Below, piece after piece: positions 49,222-58,823 of a DNA stretch of 64,000 nucleotides. Source of the stretch: Paraburkholderia agricolaris (GTDB lineage Bacteria > Pseudomonadota > Gammaproteobacteria > Burkholderiales > Burkholderiaceae); assembly GCF_009455635.1 (NCBI RefSeq), contig NZ_QPER01000002.1, positions 1,178,001 to 1,242,000 on the forward strand, written 5' to 3'. Numbering within the stretch: the first letter of the stretch is position 1; every line of letters starts with the position of its first letter. A program made the translations under genes and the position numbers. Under the pieces are notes generated by a model, which saw only the letters and a program-made list of their open reading frames with translations, was not told where the DNA came from and searched no databases.

Positions 49222-50103
49222 ATGTCGAACTTCAATCCCACAGACACATTTCCGCTGGCCGGCCATCTCGTGCAACGCATGGGCTATGGCGCCATGCAAC
49301 TGGCCGGCCCCGGCGTATTCGGACCACCAAAAGATCGTGACGCGGCGATCGCGGTGCTGCGCGAAGCGGTGGCCTCGGGCGTCAATCACATCGATACGAG
49401 CGATTTCTACGGCCCTCACATCACCAACCAGTTGATTCGCGAAGCGCTGCATCCCTACCCGGACGACCTCCTGATCGTCACCAAGGTGGGTGCGGTCCGT
49501 GGTGACGATGGCTCGTGGCTGCCGGCGATCCAACCGGAAGATATCGAGCGCGGGGTTCACGACAATCTGCGCAATCTTCGCGTCGATGCGCTCGACGTCG
49601 TCAATATGCGAATCATGGGCAGCATGCATGCACCCGCCGAAGGATCGATTGAAAAGCAGGTCGCGGCGCTTGCTGAATTGCAACAGCGGGGGCTGGTTCG
49701 CCAGATTGGCTTGAGCAACGTGACGGCCACGCAGGTGGCTGAGGCCCAGAGAATCGCGGAGATTGTCTGCGTACAGAATCACTACAACCTGGTTCATCGC
49801 GAAGACGACGCACTGGTCGATGACCTGGCGCGGCAGGGGATTGCTTATGTGCCGTTCTTCCCGCTTGGCGGATTCACGCCGATCCAGTCTTCGGCGCTGT
49901 CGACGGTCGCGCAACGGATCGGTGCGACGCCCATGCAGGTGGCGCTTGCATGGCTTCTCCACCGCGCAGCCAACATTCTGCTGATTCCGGGCACGTCGTC
50001 GCTCGGACATCTGCGCGAGAACATGCAGGCGGCGCGCTTGAGTCTGACCGACGAGGTACTCGCTGAACTGGACGCGATCGGCGCGGGGAATGAGGGAAAA
50101 TAG
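49222..50103 (+). CDS. Aldo/keto reductase family oxidoreductase
   Basis: 293 residues from the ATG at 49222 with AAGGAG upstream. AKR features: MGYGAMQLAGPGVFGPPKD, active-site HIDTSDFYG (Asp and Tyr), LLIVTKVG (Lys) and VHDNLRNLRVDALDVVNMRIMG where a His is common; the NADPH-binding LLIPGTSSLGHLRENMQA is at the C-terminus. It reduces an aldehyde or ketone with NADPH. The substrate is unknown; its regulation by the divergent LysR protein suggests an inducible detoxification or catabolic role. Confidence 0.88.
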   Translation: MSNFNPTDTFPLAGHLVQRMGYGAMQLAGPGVFGPPKDRDAAIAVLREAVASGVNHIDTSDFYGPHITNQLIREALHPYPDDLLIVTKVGAVRGDDGSWLPAIQPEDIERGVHDNLRNLRVDALDVVNMRIMGSMHAPAEGSIEKQVAALAELQQRGLVRQIGLSNVTATQVAEAQRIAEIVCVQNHYNLVHREDDALVDDLARQGIAYVPFFPLGGFTPIQSSALSTVAQRIGATPMQVALAWLLHRAANILLIPGTSSLGHLRENMQAARLSLTDEVLAELDAIGAGNEGK

Positions 50104-50177
50104 ACCCGGATAGCAAAGCGGGCGCAAACGGTGGTACAAGCGTGGCTCAACCCGTTCTGCGCCGACCAGGGGATACG

Positions 50178-50882
50178 ATGAAAGAGACCGCGCCGAGTTT
50201 CACGGCTTACCGCATCACTGCGCGTGACATAGTTCTGACCGCTTTGTTGGTCGTCGGCGCGGCAATTGTCGCGTTCGTACCGCCGTTCTTCCCGTTCGCT
50301 CACGCAAGCGTGTATCCCCCCGCGGTGCGAGTACTGTTAATGCTCGTCTTTGGCGTCGCCGGACTCTACTGCGCGCGGTGTTGCGGGCTTGAAATCATGC
50401 CGCATGGGCTGAGGCATCCCATGTGGGTTTCGCTCATTGTCGGCGTGTTGGTCGCGGCATATCTGCTGCTTCTCGATGCCGTTTTTCGCGCGCAGTTGAC
50501 AGGCAATGCCGCGGAATCCTTGCTGGGCATCTCGCTGTGGGTACGTTTGATTTACTACGTGTTACGCAGCGTGAATGAGGGCATCGTCTATCAGCTTTTT
50601 TTCGGCTCGGTATTCGTGTTCCTGATCGGCCGCGTATGGCGTCATGACGGTGCGATTGCGCCCGGGGCGTACTGGTTGGGCTTGATCCTTGCGCATGCAC
50701 TCAACCTGGCGATCAATGTGCCGTTTCACGCTTCCACGTTTATTTATGACACGTTGCGTTTTTTTGCGCCGGGTATCTTGTGGGTGTACCTGTACCGGCG
50801 CTACGGTCTAAGCGTGGCGGTTGCCGCGCACGCGGCGACACACGTTTTTTTTCAACCGTTCATTGCGCTGACCTCGACCTAG
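50178..50882 (+). CDS. CPBP-like intramembrane protease family membrane protein
   Basis: 234 residues from the ATG at 50178 (AGGGGA upstream). Six to seven membrane helices. The C-terminal half follows the CPBP/Abi layout: motif 1 region NEGIVYQLFFGSVF, motif 2 LILAHALNLAIN and motif 3 AAHAATHVFF. In active CPBP proteases motif 1 is EExxxR; here it reads NEGIVYQ, with one Glu and the Arg both lost, so activity is doubtful although both His motifs remain. It has no clear operon partner and converges on the LysR gene 23 bp downstream. Confidence 0.6.
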   Translation: MKETAPSFTAYRITARDIVLTALLVVGAAIVAFVPPFFPFAHASVYPPAVRVLLMLVFGVAGLYCARCCGLEIMPHGLRHPMWVSLIVGVLVAAYLLLLDAVFRAQLTGNAAESLLGISLWVRLIYYVLRSVNEGIVYQLFFGSVFVFLIGRVWRHDGAIAPGAYWLGLILAHALNLAINVPFHASTFIYDTLRFFAPGILWVYLYRRYGLSVAVAAHAATHVFFQPFIALTST

Positions 50883-50905
50883 GCAGCGGAACTCCCTCGC
50901 GCTTT

Positions 50906-51805
50906 TCACGTTGCCACTGACTCCGCGATGCAGTCCCGCAGCCATTGATGCGCCGGGTCGCGATGGGAGCGTTCATGCCAGAGCATCGCCATTTCGTAAC
51001 CCGGCACTTCAACCGGCGCCTCGACGATCTTGAGCGCGCTGTTGCCACGCACCAGGCGCGCAGGCAGCATCGCCACGAGGTCGGTGTCCGCCAGAACCGC
51101 CTTCATGAACAGGAAGTGCGGGACCGAGAGTACGACCCTGCGCGCGAGACCCACCTCGGCTAGCGCGTCATCCGTGACGCCGCTAAACCCGCCGCCGTCC
51201 GGAGAGACGATCACGTGCTCCAGTTTGCAGAACTGCGCGAGCGCTGGCCGTCGCTTCAGACGTGGGTGATCCGCGCGGCCTACCAGTACGTAGCGCTCCT
51301 TGAACAGCACCCGCCGGCGTAATCCGGGCGGCGCGCCTTCGCTGGTATGGAAGGCCAGATCGATGTCGCCCTGTTCCGCCTGCTTTGCGATGCGAGGTGG
51401 AACAGCCTCCACGATCGCAAGCCGGGTACCGGGCGCCGCTGCGCGCAAACGGGCGAGCATGGGTAACAGAATCGTCGATTCGGCGTAGTCGGTAGCGGCC
51501 ACGCGCCATGTATGGTTTGCTTCGGCCGGATTGAATGGACTGGCCGGCGCCACCGCGTGCTCAAGTGCGTCGAGCGCCTGGCGCAAAGGTTCACGCAGTT
51601 CCTCGGCCCGCGCGGTGGGGCGCATGCCGCGAGGTCCCGGCAGCAACAAGGGGTCGCCAAAGATATCCCGCAGCTTGGCAAGATGCACGCTCACCGATGG
51701 TTGAGAATAGTTCAGGCGTTCCGCCGCACGGGTCACGTTATGTTCCGATAGCAGAACATCGAGCGTGACGAGCAGGTTGAGGTCCAATCTTCTGAGATTA
51801 TTCAT
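50906..51805 (-). CDS. LysR-family transcriptional regulator (NodD/LinR-like branch)
   Basis: 299 residues from the ATG at 51805 (MNNLRRLDLNLL is the usual start of this branch; CAGG lies 7 nt upstream). Helix-turn-helix NVTRAAERLNYSQPSVSVHLAKLRDIFGDPLLL (about residues 23-55) and a LysR substrate domain with YAESTILLPMLARLRAAAPG. It is divergent from the quinone-reductase gene at 51891; a strong palindrome lies in the gap. Confidence 0.9.
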   Translation of the reverse strand: MNNLRRLDLNLLVTLDVLLSEHNVTRAAERLNYSQPSVSVHLAKLRDIFGDPLLLPGPRGMRPTARAEELREPLRQALDALEHAVAPASPFNPAEANHTWRVAATDYAESTILLPMLARLRAAAPGTRLAIVEAVPPRIAKQAEQGDIDLAFHTSEGAPPGLRRRVLFKERYVLVGRADHPRLKRRPALAQFCKLEHVIVSPDGGGFSGVTDDALAEVGLARRVVLSVPHFLFMKAVLADTDLVAMLPARLVRGNSALKIVEAPVEVPGYEMAMLWHERSHRDPAHQWLRDCIAESVAT

Positions 51806-51818
51806 GGCAATACCTGAC

Positions 51819-51842
51819 ATATTGGTAATTCATTTCCAATAT
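51819..51842. promoter_or_regulatory. LysR operator ATATTGG-N10-CCAATAT
   Basis: Perfect 7-bp arms around a 10-bp AT-rich spacer, 14 bp from the LysR start and 49 bp from the flavoprotein start. The arm length and symmetry make it the best regulatory site in this gap. Confidence 0.65.
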
Positions 51843-51890
51843 ACCGGACACAGACCTATCGTATCGTTTTCTGGCAACGGAGCTCAGGTC

Positions 51891-52667
51891 ATGAATGTTC
51901 TTCTCGTCTATGCACACCCGGAACCCCGGTCGCTGAACGGCTCGCTCAAGGATTTTTCGGTAAAACGTCTCGAGGATGCCGGGCACGTCGTTCAGGTCTC
52001 CGATCTGTACGCCATGAACTGGAAAGCATCGCTCGATGCAAACGACAGTCTGGATACGCAACCCGGCGCGCGTTTCGATCCTTCTCTCGATTCGAAACGT
52101 GCCTTCAGCGACGGGCGGCAAAGTCAGGACATCGCACTCGAGCAGGACAAGCTGAAGTGGGCGGATGCGGTGATTCTGCAGTTTCCGCTGTGGTGGTTCT
52201 CGATGCCGGCGATCCTGAAAGGCTGGGTGGAGCGTGTCTATGCCTATGGTTTCGCGTACGGCATGGGGGAGCACTCCGACGCACGCTGGGGTGACCGTTA
52301 TGGGGAAGGCTCCATGGCCGGCAAGCGGGCCATGCTGATGGTGACAACAGGCGGGTGGGAGTCTCACTACAGCCCGCGGGGCATCAACGGGCCGATCGAC
52401 GATGTGTTGTTCCCGATTCAGCACGGGGTGCTGTATTACCCCGGTTTCGACGTGTTGCCGCCGTTCGTCATCCATCGGACGAGCCGGATCGACGCAGTGA
52501 GGTTCTCGGAGATTTGTGACGCGCTCGGAGAACGACTCGATAACCTGTGGAAGACCGCGCCGATCGCATTTCGCCCGCAGAACGCCGGGGCGTATGACAT
52601 TCCGGCGCTCACCTTGCGATCCGACGTTGCACCGGACCGGGTGGGGTTTTCAGCACACGTTGAATAG
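51891..52667 (+). CDS. NAD(P)H:quinone reductase, flavodoxin-like fold (NQO1/MdaB group)
   Basis: 258 residues; the ATG at 51891 has CGGAG 8 nt upstream, while the frame extends openly to 51765. The fold signature is clear: NVLLVYAHPEPRSLNGSLKD (FMN phosphate region), DLYAMNWKASLD, FPLWWFSMPAILKGWVERV and TTGGWESHYSPRGINGP. These FMN/FAD flavoproteins make two-electron reductions of quinones and nitro compounds. The divergent LysR regulator and its operator suggest induction by a redox-active compound. Confidence 0.88.
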   Translation: MNVLLVYAHPEPRSLNGSLKDFSVKRLEDAGHVVQVSDLYAMNWKASLDANDSLDTQPGARFDPSLDSKRAFSDGRQSQDIALEQDKLKWADAVILQFPLWWFSMPAILKGWVERVYAYGFAYGMGEHSDARWGDRYGEGSMAGKRAMLMVTTGGWESHYSPRGINGPIDDVLFPIQHGVLYYPGFDVLPPFVIHRTSRIDAVRFSEICDALGERLDNLWKTAPIAFRPQNAGAYDIPALTLRSDVAPDRVGFSAHVE

Positions 52668-52728
52668 ATGCGTTGCCGTCCCTGTATTCACTTTTCAGGG
52701 AGTAGCGCCGCATCGCGGTTCGGTTTGG

Positions 52729-52753
52729 GCCGCTCCGGCTCCCCCGGAGCGGC
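52729..52753. terminator. Perfect 10-bp GC hairpin downstream of the quinone-reductase gene
   Basis: GCCGCTCCGG pairs with CCGGAGCGGC over a 5-nt loop, 61 bp after the stop. No T-run follows, so intrinsic termination is uncertain. Confidence 0.5.
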
Positions 52754-52887
52754 GCCAAGCTGACAGGACCGTATGCTTCGTTGAAATTTGGTTGTAAGTC
52801 GTCGTTGTTAGAGTCGTCGTCAGCGTTTTGCCGCCAGATGCCAGACAGTGTTCGTCGAACACATAGAAAGGGGGAGAGCGACAAACC

Positions 52888-53769
52888 ATGAAAATGACCC
52901 GTGTGTTCTGGCTCATTCTGACGCTGCTGTTCACCAACCCGGTCTGGGCGTTTCAGTCCAGGGTGGTCGCCATTCCCAGTGCGGCCATGCGTAAGTCATT
53001 CGACGCGACTGTGGTGCTGCCGGACCAATACACGCATGGCAAAGCCGGCGATCGCTTCCCGGTCGTCTACCTGCTGCACGGCTCGGGTGGCGACTATACC
53101 GACTGGACCGCGAATTCGCATATCGGCAAGCTCGCCGACCGCTATCACGTGATCCTGGTCATGCCGGACGGTGGTCACGAGAGCTGGTATATCGATAGCC
53201 CCGTCGATCCGCGCAGCCGTTACGAAACCTATATAGGTACTGAAGTCGTCGCTTATATCGACACGCATTTCCGCACGATTGCGACGCGCCAGGCACGCGC
53301 GATTACGGGCTTGAGCATGGGCGGGTTCGGCGCATTGCATATCGCGCTGGATCGACCCGACGAATTTGGCGCCGCGGGCAGTATTAGCGGGGCGGTCGAT
53401 CCCCGCGGGTGCGAGGATGAACCGGGGATCGACGAGGTGTTTGGCGATCCGGCGCGTCACGCGGACTTCTGGAACAACGAGGCGATTGTTGAAAACGCCC
53501 GTAGTCTGGCAAACGCGCATATTGCATTGACGATCGATTGCGGCGTGAATGACTCGCTTGTTCAGTCGAACCGGATGCTGCATGCACGGCTGGTCGAATT
53601 GGGCGTGCCGCATGACTATGCGGAGCGGCCAGGCGGACATACGTGGAAGTACTGGTCGAATGCGGTGCAATATCAGGTGCTGTTCTTTGCCAGTTCGTTC
53701 AGGCGCAGTGGCGCAGACGTGAGGCGTGAACAGGGCGATCCGCCAAGGGTGGATCGATGGTTGTACTGA
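52888..53769 (+). CDS. Secreted esterase, S-formylglutathione hydrolase/FrmB-like alpha/beta hydrolase
   Basis: 293 residues with a signal peptide (VFWLILTLLFTNPVWA, cleavage near residue 21). The esterase-D fold motifs are HGSGGDYTDW, the nucleophile elbow TGLSMGGFGAL, CGVNDSLVQSN (acid) and PGGHTWKYW (His). The placement of these matches mycolyl-transferase/FrmB/antigen 85-like secreted esterases. It probably hydrolyses short acyl or feruloyl esters in the periplasm. A stand-alone gene with no obvious partners. Confidence 0.85.
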   Translation: MKMTRVFWLILTLLFTNPVWAFQSRVVAIPSAAMRKSFDATVVLPDQYTHGKAGDRFPVVYLLHGSGGDYTDWTANSHIGKLADRYHVILVMPDGGHESWYIDSPVDPRSRYETYIGTEVVAYIDTHFRTIATRQARAITGLSMGGFGALHIALDRPDEFGAAGSISGAVDPRGCEDEPGIDEVFGDPARHADFWNNEAIVENARSLANAHIALTIDCGVNDSLVQSNRMLHARLVELGVPHDYAERPGGHTWKYWSNAVQYQVLFFASSFRRSGADVRREQGDPPRVDRWLY

Positions 53770-53811
53770 CGACGCTTTCCGCCCGATCCGGCCCGATCCC
53801 GCCTGATGGCG

Positions 53812-54771
53812 TCACGTAATGGCGGAATGCTCGCCTAGAAACTGGCAGACCGTGCGATGCAATGCCTTTACGCCGGGGCTCGACTCGAGCGCGCGCCAGC
53901 ATCCATGCACGAGCCCGGTTCCAATCCATAACCGGCCCTGTCCACCGGCCGCGTTGACGCGTTCGACAAATACTCTTGCATCGTCCCGTAGCGGATCGTG
54001 TTCGACACCGACGGCAAGCGTCGGCGGAAGTCGGTCGAAGCGCGCCGCATCGAGCGGTATCGTCCACGCGGGATAAGGCGTGTGGTCACTCCCGTGTTTG
54101 CCCCAATATAAATCGCGAAACGCATGCACGTCTGCCAGCGTCAGCATGGGCGCGTGCGCTTCGGTTTCACGCGCGGGCATCTGCGGCTCGGTGCCGAGCA
54201 TCGGATAAACCAGTGCAAGTCCGCGTATGCCCTGAACGCCTTCGTCGCGCAGCCGCATGGCGACGCTGGCAGCGAGATTGGCGCCGGCGCTATCTCCCGC
54301 CAGTTGCAGCGTGCTTCCCGCTAGAGAATCAAACGGCAACCTGCCGTTCAATGCGGCCAGCGTGAGCTCCAGGCAATCGTCATGGGCGGCTGGCGCGCGG
54401 TGTTCAGGCGCCAGCCGGTAATCGACTGCGATCACATCGAGCCCGGTATCCGCGGCAATACGCGCGGTCACGATCTGATGACTCTCCAATGAGCCGAGCA
54501 CGAAGCCGCCGCCGTGAAAGTACAGGACGGTGCCGCCCGGTGTCCTGCTCGCTTTTCCACGGTTCCGATAGCGCCGCAGTCTGATCGGATGCCCGGCGCT
54601 CGCCTGGAACACAGCGTCGTCGGCGATCACGTCGGCGGGCAAAGGTGGCGTGAGCGCCGCCGCATAGCGATCGTAAATCGCGCGCTGCTCGCTCGGCGGC
54701 AGGGACGTCGAATGCCCTGCATAGATGGCGGCGGTTCGTTCGATGAACGCGGCGATCTCCGGTTCAAGCAT
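53812..54771 (-). CDS. Alpha/beta hydrolase (HSL family), acylcarnitine-hydrolase-like
   Basis: 319 residues. Hormone-sensitive-lipase features: oxyanion motif YFHGGGFVLGS, nucleophile GDSAGANLAAS, and Asp/His in VGVEHDPLRDDARVF and GLVHGCW. It overlaps the thioesterase gene by 8 bp and is the last gene of the carnitine operon. In Pseudomonas aeruginosa the equivalent position holds a short-chain acylcarnitine hydrolase (HocS, PA5384), so I infer release of L-carnitine from O-acylcarnitines. I leave the symbol blank because the fold is shared by many esterases. Confidence 0.82.
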   Translation of the reverse strand: MLEPEIAAFIERTAAIYAGHSTSLPPSEQRAIYDRYAAALTPPLPADVIADDAVFQASAGHPIRLRRYRNRGKASRTPGGTVLYFHGGGFVLGSLESHQIVTARIAADTGLDVIAVDYRLAPEHRAPAAHDDCLELTLAALNGRLPFDSLAGSTLQLAGDSAGANLAASVAMRLRDEGVQGIRGLALVYPMLGTEPQMPARETEAHAPMLTLADVHAFRDLYWGKHGSDHTPYPAWTIPLDAARFDRLPPTLAVGVEHDPLRDDARVFVERVNAAGGQGRLWIGTGLVHGCWRALESSPGVKALHRTVCQFLGEHSAIT

Positions 54772-55282
54772 GCTTGCTGCCCTCAGTTTCGTTGCGTGGC
54801 GTCTTGACCGGCAAGCCGATCACGCGGCCCGCAAACCTGGCCGCCGGCAACGCAGTATGCGCTTGTGCCAGTGCCCGAACACGCGCCTCGACGTCGGGGT
54901 CGAAGGCAACAGCGCGCGGACCACCGGTATCGACGTGCAGCAGCATCTGTTCGCCGGCGGCCACCGGCTCGACGCCATCGTCAGCAAACATTTCGAGGTA
55001 AAGGTGCAGCCGTTTGGCATCATGCCCAAGCACACGCATATCGACGCGAACCTGTACGCCTTCCTTGATTTCATGCAGGTAGTTGATATGCGCTTCGAGC
55101 GTATAGATCGAGCGGCCGCGTTCCTTGCGCACCGGATCGGGCAGTCCGATTATGTCGATCAACGCGTCAGTCGCGAAGCTGAAAATCAGCATGTAGAACG
55201 CGTCGCGCAAGTGGCCGTTGTAATCGACCCATTCAGCGCGCACGGTATCGCGATAGTGGGGTAGTGGAGCGTGATCCGGCAT
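54764..55282 (-). CDS. cdhB: Betainyl-CoA thioesterase of carnitine degradation
   Basis: 172 residues from the ATG at 55282. Hot-dog 4-hydroxybenzoyl-CoA thioesterase fold: EWVDYNGHLRDAFYMLIFS holds the Asp of the active site (the equivalent of the DxNGH motif), followed by YTLEAHINYLHEIKEGVQVRV. In pseudomonad cdhCAB clusters this protein hydrolyses betainyl-CoA to glycine betaine. Its 3' end overlaps the hydrolase start, indicating coupled translation. Confidence 0.85.
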   Translation of the reverse strand: MPDHAPLPHYRDTVRAEWVDYNGHLRDAFYMLIFSFATDALIDIIGLPDPVRKERGRSIYTLEAHINYLHEIKEGVQVRVDMRVLGHDAKRLHLYLEMFADDGVEPVAAGEQMLLHVDTGGPRAVAFDPDVEARVRALAQAHTALPAARFAGRVIGLPVKTPRNETEGSKHA

Positions 55283-55376
55283 GGGCAAACGTCTCCTTCA
55301 TCAATATGAGTTGCATGGGCCGCTGCTGGAGCGCAAGCGGCCTGCGCAGCGGTATGCTTGCCGGCACCCGGCCGCG

Positions 55377-56342
55377 TCACTCCGCGGGAAGCAAGCCATG
55401 CCGCGCTTTGGCTTCCTCGATCGCTGCCAGCACGCTCGTAATGCAATCGTCACGATAGCGTTCAAGCTGCTTGATCGAGCGCGGCCCAACCTGTTCGGAG
55501 GTTCCGGCCACCACCCGATCGATCAGTTCGTCGGTCAGGCGCGGCGCTACCAGTTTAGTCCACGGCAGCTCCAATGCCGGTCCGAACTGCTGCATGAAGT
55601 GGCGCATGCCCGCGTCGCCGCCCGCCAGCGTGTATGTCAGGAACGTGCCCATGAACGACCAGCGGATGCCTGCGCCGAAGCGGATCGCGTCGTCGATTTC
55701 ACCGGTGGTCGCCACGCCTTCATTGACCAGATGCAGCGCTTCGCGCCACAACGCTTCGAGCAGACGGTCGGCGATAAAACCGGGTACTTCCTTGCGAACG
55801 AGAAGCGGCCGCATCGACAGTGAGCGGTAAATCTGCATCGCGGCGTCGATGGTCGCCGGCGCGGTGAGTTCTCCGCCCACCACTTCGACGAGCGGCAGAA
55901 GATACACCGGGTTGAACGGATGGCCGACGATGCAACGCTGCGGATTTACCGCCCGTGCATAGAAATCGCTCGGCAGCAGGCCGGACGTGGACGAAGCGAT
56001 GATCGCATCCGGCTTTGCTGCACGACTGATCTGCTCATGCAGGGCGAGCTTCAATTCCTCGCGTTCGGGCGCGCTCTCCTGAATGAAGTCCGCCTGCTCG
56101 ACACAGGCTTCGATCGTAGCGACGAAACGCAACCTCTCCGGCGCTGCGCCCGCAGCAAGACCGACACGCTCCAACGCTGGCCACGCGTTCGCGATGTTCT
56201 CGCGCAACTGTTTTTCCGCTCCGGGAGCGGGGTCCCAGGCGACGACGTCGAGCCCATGCGCAAGCGCGCGCGCCACCCAGCCGCTGCCGATCACGCCCGC
56301 GCCGATTGCCGCAAATGTTTTGATATCGACGATCACTGCCAT
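55377..56342 (-). CDS. cdhA: L-carnitine 3-dehydrogenase
   Basis: 321 residues. 3-Hydroxyacyl-CoA dehydrogenase fold: NAD site [17 protein letters not shown] (residues 10-26), [45 protein letters not shown] with the catalytic His, and [18 protein letters not shown]. The combination with a BKACE protein, a thioesterase and a betaine-type binding protein identifies L-carnitine dehydrogenase, which makes 3-dehydrocarnitine with NAD+. Ordinary hydroxyacyl-CoA dehydrogenase is the sequence-only alternative. Confidence 0.9.
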   Translation of the reverse strand: MAVIVDIKTFAAIGAGVIGSGWVARALAHGLDVVAWDPAPGAEKQLRENIANAWPALERVGLAAGAAPERLRFVATIEACVEQADFIQESAPEREELKLALHEQISRAAKPDAIIASSTSGLLPSDFYARAVNPQRCIVGHPFNPVYLLPLVEVVGGELTAPATIDAAMQIYRSLSMRPLLVRKEVPGFIADRLLEALWREALHLVNEGVATTGEIDDAIRFGAGIRWSFMGTFLTYTLAGGDAGMRHFMQQFGPALELPWTKLVAPRLTDELIDRVVAGTSEQVGPRSIKQLERYRDDCITSVLAAIEEAKARHGLLPAE

Positions 56343-56418
56343 TGCTGATATTTCCTTTGCCTATGAGTTCTCAGGTACCGCAGCGCACGCTATCCGGCGC
56401 AACGGACAAGCGGCATGC

Positions 56419-57348
56419 TCATGCGTACTGTCCCGCCGCACGCCGCTCCAGTTGCCGCTCGCCGCGCGCAGGCAAGCCGAGTTTGCGGCGCCCCTCCGCG
56501 GGTGTCAGTGCACGGCCGCCGAGCCGTTCGATGATCTCGACCGCGCGTTGCACCAGCGTGCCGTTCGTTGCGTGGACGCCTTTGTCGAGCCAGATGTTGT
56601 CTTCGAGACCGACGCGCACGTGGCCGCCCAGCAGCATCGCCTGCGCGACCATCGGCATCTGCATGCGGCCAATGCCGAAACCGGCCCATTGCGCGCCAGG
56701 CGGCAGGCTGTCGGCCATCGCTTTCATCGTCGTGGTGTCGGCGGGGGCGCCCCATGGAATACCGAGGCAGATCTGAAACAGCGGCGGCGCGTCGAGCAAG
56801 CCTTCCTTGAGCAATTGCTTCGCGAACCACAGATGCCCGGTATCGAAGATCTCCAGTTCCGGCTTGACGCCAAGTTCCTGGATACGCTGCGCGCCGGCGC
56901 GCAATTGCGCGGGAGTCGACACATAGATGTAGTCGCCGTCGCCGAAATTGAGCGTGCCGCAATCGAGCGTGCAGATTTCCGGCAGCAGTTCTTCGACGTG
57001 CGCGAGCCGCGTCAAACCGCCGACGAGGTCCGTGCCCGCGCCGAAGCGCAGCGGATCTTCACCAGGACCGATCTCGAGATCGCCGCCCATGCCCGCCGTC
57101 AGGTTGATGATCACGTCGGTGCCCGACGAACGGATCCGGTCGACAACCTCGCGATACAACTGCGGATCGCGGCTGCCGCGGCCGGTCTTCGGATCGCGCA
57201 CGTGGCAGTGAGCAACGGTTGCGCCGGCCTTCGCGGCTTCGATAGCGGCTTCGGCGATCTGCTTCGGTGTAACGGGAATGGCCGGATGCCTGCCGACCGT
57301 ATCGCCCGCGCCGGTGACCGCGCAGGTCACGATGACTTCATGATTCAT
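56419..57348 (-). CDS. cdhC: Dehydrocarnitine cleavage enzyme (BKACE / DUF849 family)
   Basis: 309 residues from the ATG at 57348 (AGGAA upstream). BKACE fold with the zinc HxH motif [16 protein letters not shown] near residue 47, the [10 protein letters not shown] loop, and the second metal half in [16 protein letters not shown] and [13 protein letters not shown]. It condenses 3-dehydrocarnitine with acetyl-CoA and releases acetoacetate plus betainyl-CoA. It is the first enzyme gene after caiX in the operon. Confidence 0.9.
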   Translation of the reverse strand: MNHEVIVTCAVTGAGDTVGRHPAIPVTPKQIAEAAIEAAKAGATVAHCHVRDPKTGRGSRDPQLYREVVDRIRSSGTDVIINLTAGMGGDLEIGPGEDPLRFGAGTDLVGGLTRLAHVEELLPEICTLDCGTLNFGDGDYIYVSTPAQLRAGAQRIQELGVKPELEIFDTGHLWFAKQLLKEGLLDAPPLFQICLGIPWGAPADTTTMKAMADSLPPGAQWAGFGIGRMQMPMVAQAMLLGGHVRVGLEDNIWLDKGVHATNGTLVQRAVEIIERLGGRALTPAEGRRKLGLPARGERQLERRAAGQYA

Positions 57349-57444
57349 GCGTGCTGGTTCCTGTGGATTGAGATGTGCAACTCGATGGATTGAGGCGGCC
57401 GCCAACTGGCGACCACACCTGGCCGGTCCACCTAGGCGGCCCCA

Positions 57445-58398
57445 TCAAAGTCCGAGATAGGCTTTCACTGCCGGCAAGCCGTCCTTACCGTCGTAGGTCT
57501 TCACGCCGGCAAGCCATGCATCGAGCACTTGCGGGTTCTTCTTCAGATACGCTTTGGCGGCATCGGCGGGTTTCTCCTTGTTCATCACCGATTGCATCAC
57601 CACGTTCTCAAGCTGCGTCGAAAAGCGCAGATTGCTCACGAGCTTGCCCGCGTTCGGACAACGCGTCAGATAGTCGGGGGACGTCAGCGTATAGACACGT
57701 GCCTCGCCGTCGTTCGGACCAAATACGCCGTCACTCCCGGTGAGGTATTTCATGTCGATCTGGATGTTCATGGGGTGCGGTTCCCAGCCGAGAAACACCA
57801 CCCATTTCTTCTCGCGAATGGCGCGATCCACCGACACCAGCATGCCCGCTTCACTCGATTCGATCAGCTTGAAACCGCCGAGGCCGAACTGATTGCTGGC
57901 GATCATTTTCTGAATTGCTGCGTTTGCGCTGCTGCCAGGTTCGATGCCATAGATCTTGCCGTCGAGCTGGTCGCGGTGTTTCGCGATGTCGGCGAAAGTC
58001 TTCAGGCCTGCGTCGTATTCGTAGCTCGGCACGGCGAAGGTCGCTTTGGCGCCGGTCAGGTTAGGCGGTTGCAGCACCTGGATCGATTTCGAATCGACGA
58101 AGGGGGCAATCGCCTTTTCCTGCACGGGCCACCAGTAGCCGAGCGACACGTCGAGCTGTTTGCTCTTCAGGCCGGCGAACGAAATCGGCACCGACGCGAC
58201 AGTCGTCACGGGCTGATAGCCCAGTCCCTCGAATACGGTCGACGCGAGCGCGGTGGTCGACGTGATGTCGGTCCAGCCGATGTCGGCAAAATGCACCGCG
58301 CGGCAGGTTGCGGGATCCTGTGCGAGGACCGGCGACGCAGCGGTGACGGCCGCCAGACAGACCAGACAGGCAAGCAAGGCTTTGACGCGTAACTTCAT
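57445..58398 (-). CDS. caiX: Carnitine-binding protein, ABC transporter (CaiX, OpuAC/ChoX type)
   Basis: 317 residues with a signal peptide (VKALLACLVCLAAVTAASPVLA, cleavage near residue 26). The glycine-betaine-type binding fold is shown by VHFADIGWTDITSTTALAS, the aromatic cage residues in LGYWWPVQEK and FLGWEPHPMN, and IYGIEPGSSANAAIQKM. No permease or ATPase gene is adjacent. In Pseudomonas, CaiX shares the CbcWV core transporter encoded elsewhere, so the same is likely here. It is the first gene of the carnitine operon and is divergent from cdhR. Confidence 0.88.
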   Translation of the reverse strand: MKLRVKALLACLVCLAAVTAASPVLAQDPATCRAVHFADIGWTDITSTTALASTVFEGLGYQPVTTVASVPISFAGLKSKQLDVSLGYWWPVQEKAIAPFVDSKSIQVLQPPNLTGAKATFAVPSYEYDAGLKTFADIAKHRDQLDGKIYGIEPGSSANAAIQKMIASNQFGLGGFKLIESSEAGMLVSVDRAIREKKWVVFLGWEPHPMNIQIDMKYLTGSDGVFGPNDGEARVYTLTSPDYLTRCPNAGKLVSNLRFSTQLENVVMQSVMNKEKPADAAKAYLKKNPQVLDAWLAGVKTYDGKDGLPAVKAYLGL

Positions 58399-58823
58399 GA
58401 CGTTCCCTCTTCTGACACGTTAAACAGCGTGTTTCGAAACAGCCGCGCCGAGCAAAGCAGGGCGGCCTCCGGACTTGCGCCGCATGGCGCGGCATTGCGC
58501 GATCTGGTATTGAGTCATGCACTGAGCTGGACCTCAGCATCGTCCGCGCTGCACGAGTGACGTAACGTTAATGCCCCATATTCCCGCCAAAGCGACCGTC
58601 AGCGACCCGTTCTTGCTCCTATGCGACAACGAGGGAAAACCAGCATCGGTCGCCATTGCGGTGCAGCATCGATGGGTCCGGCGAATTTTGGTGCGCCTTG
58701 CCGCATCGCGCGCTGCTTGCTACGCTCGCCCGGAATCCCCGGGTTCGCCCGCGGTTTGTGTCCCTCAAGCACCTCTGAGCGCCCTAAGTGCCCCCCGTAA
58801 GTCCCTGATCGAGTCTGTGCACG
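58399..58823. other. Divergent caiX/cdhR control region
   Basis: 425 bp without a credible gene; a plus-strand frame at 58571-59023 overlaps cdhR out of frame and I reject it. An ACACG-N8-CGTGT inverted repeat (58415-58432) lies 17 bp upstream of the caiX start and is the best symmetric site. A TGGCGCGGCATTGCG stretch resembles a sigma-54 site but has the wrong GG-GC spacing. Confidence 0.5.

Noticed and set aside
58485..58505. Possible sigma-54 promoter (TGGCGCGGCATTGCG) between caiX and cdhR
   Set aside because: The GG and GC dinucleotides are separated by 9 rather than 10 bases and the sequence is part of a GC-rich, partly symmetric stretch.
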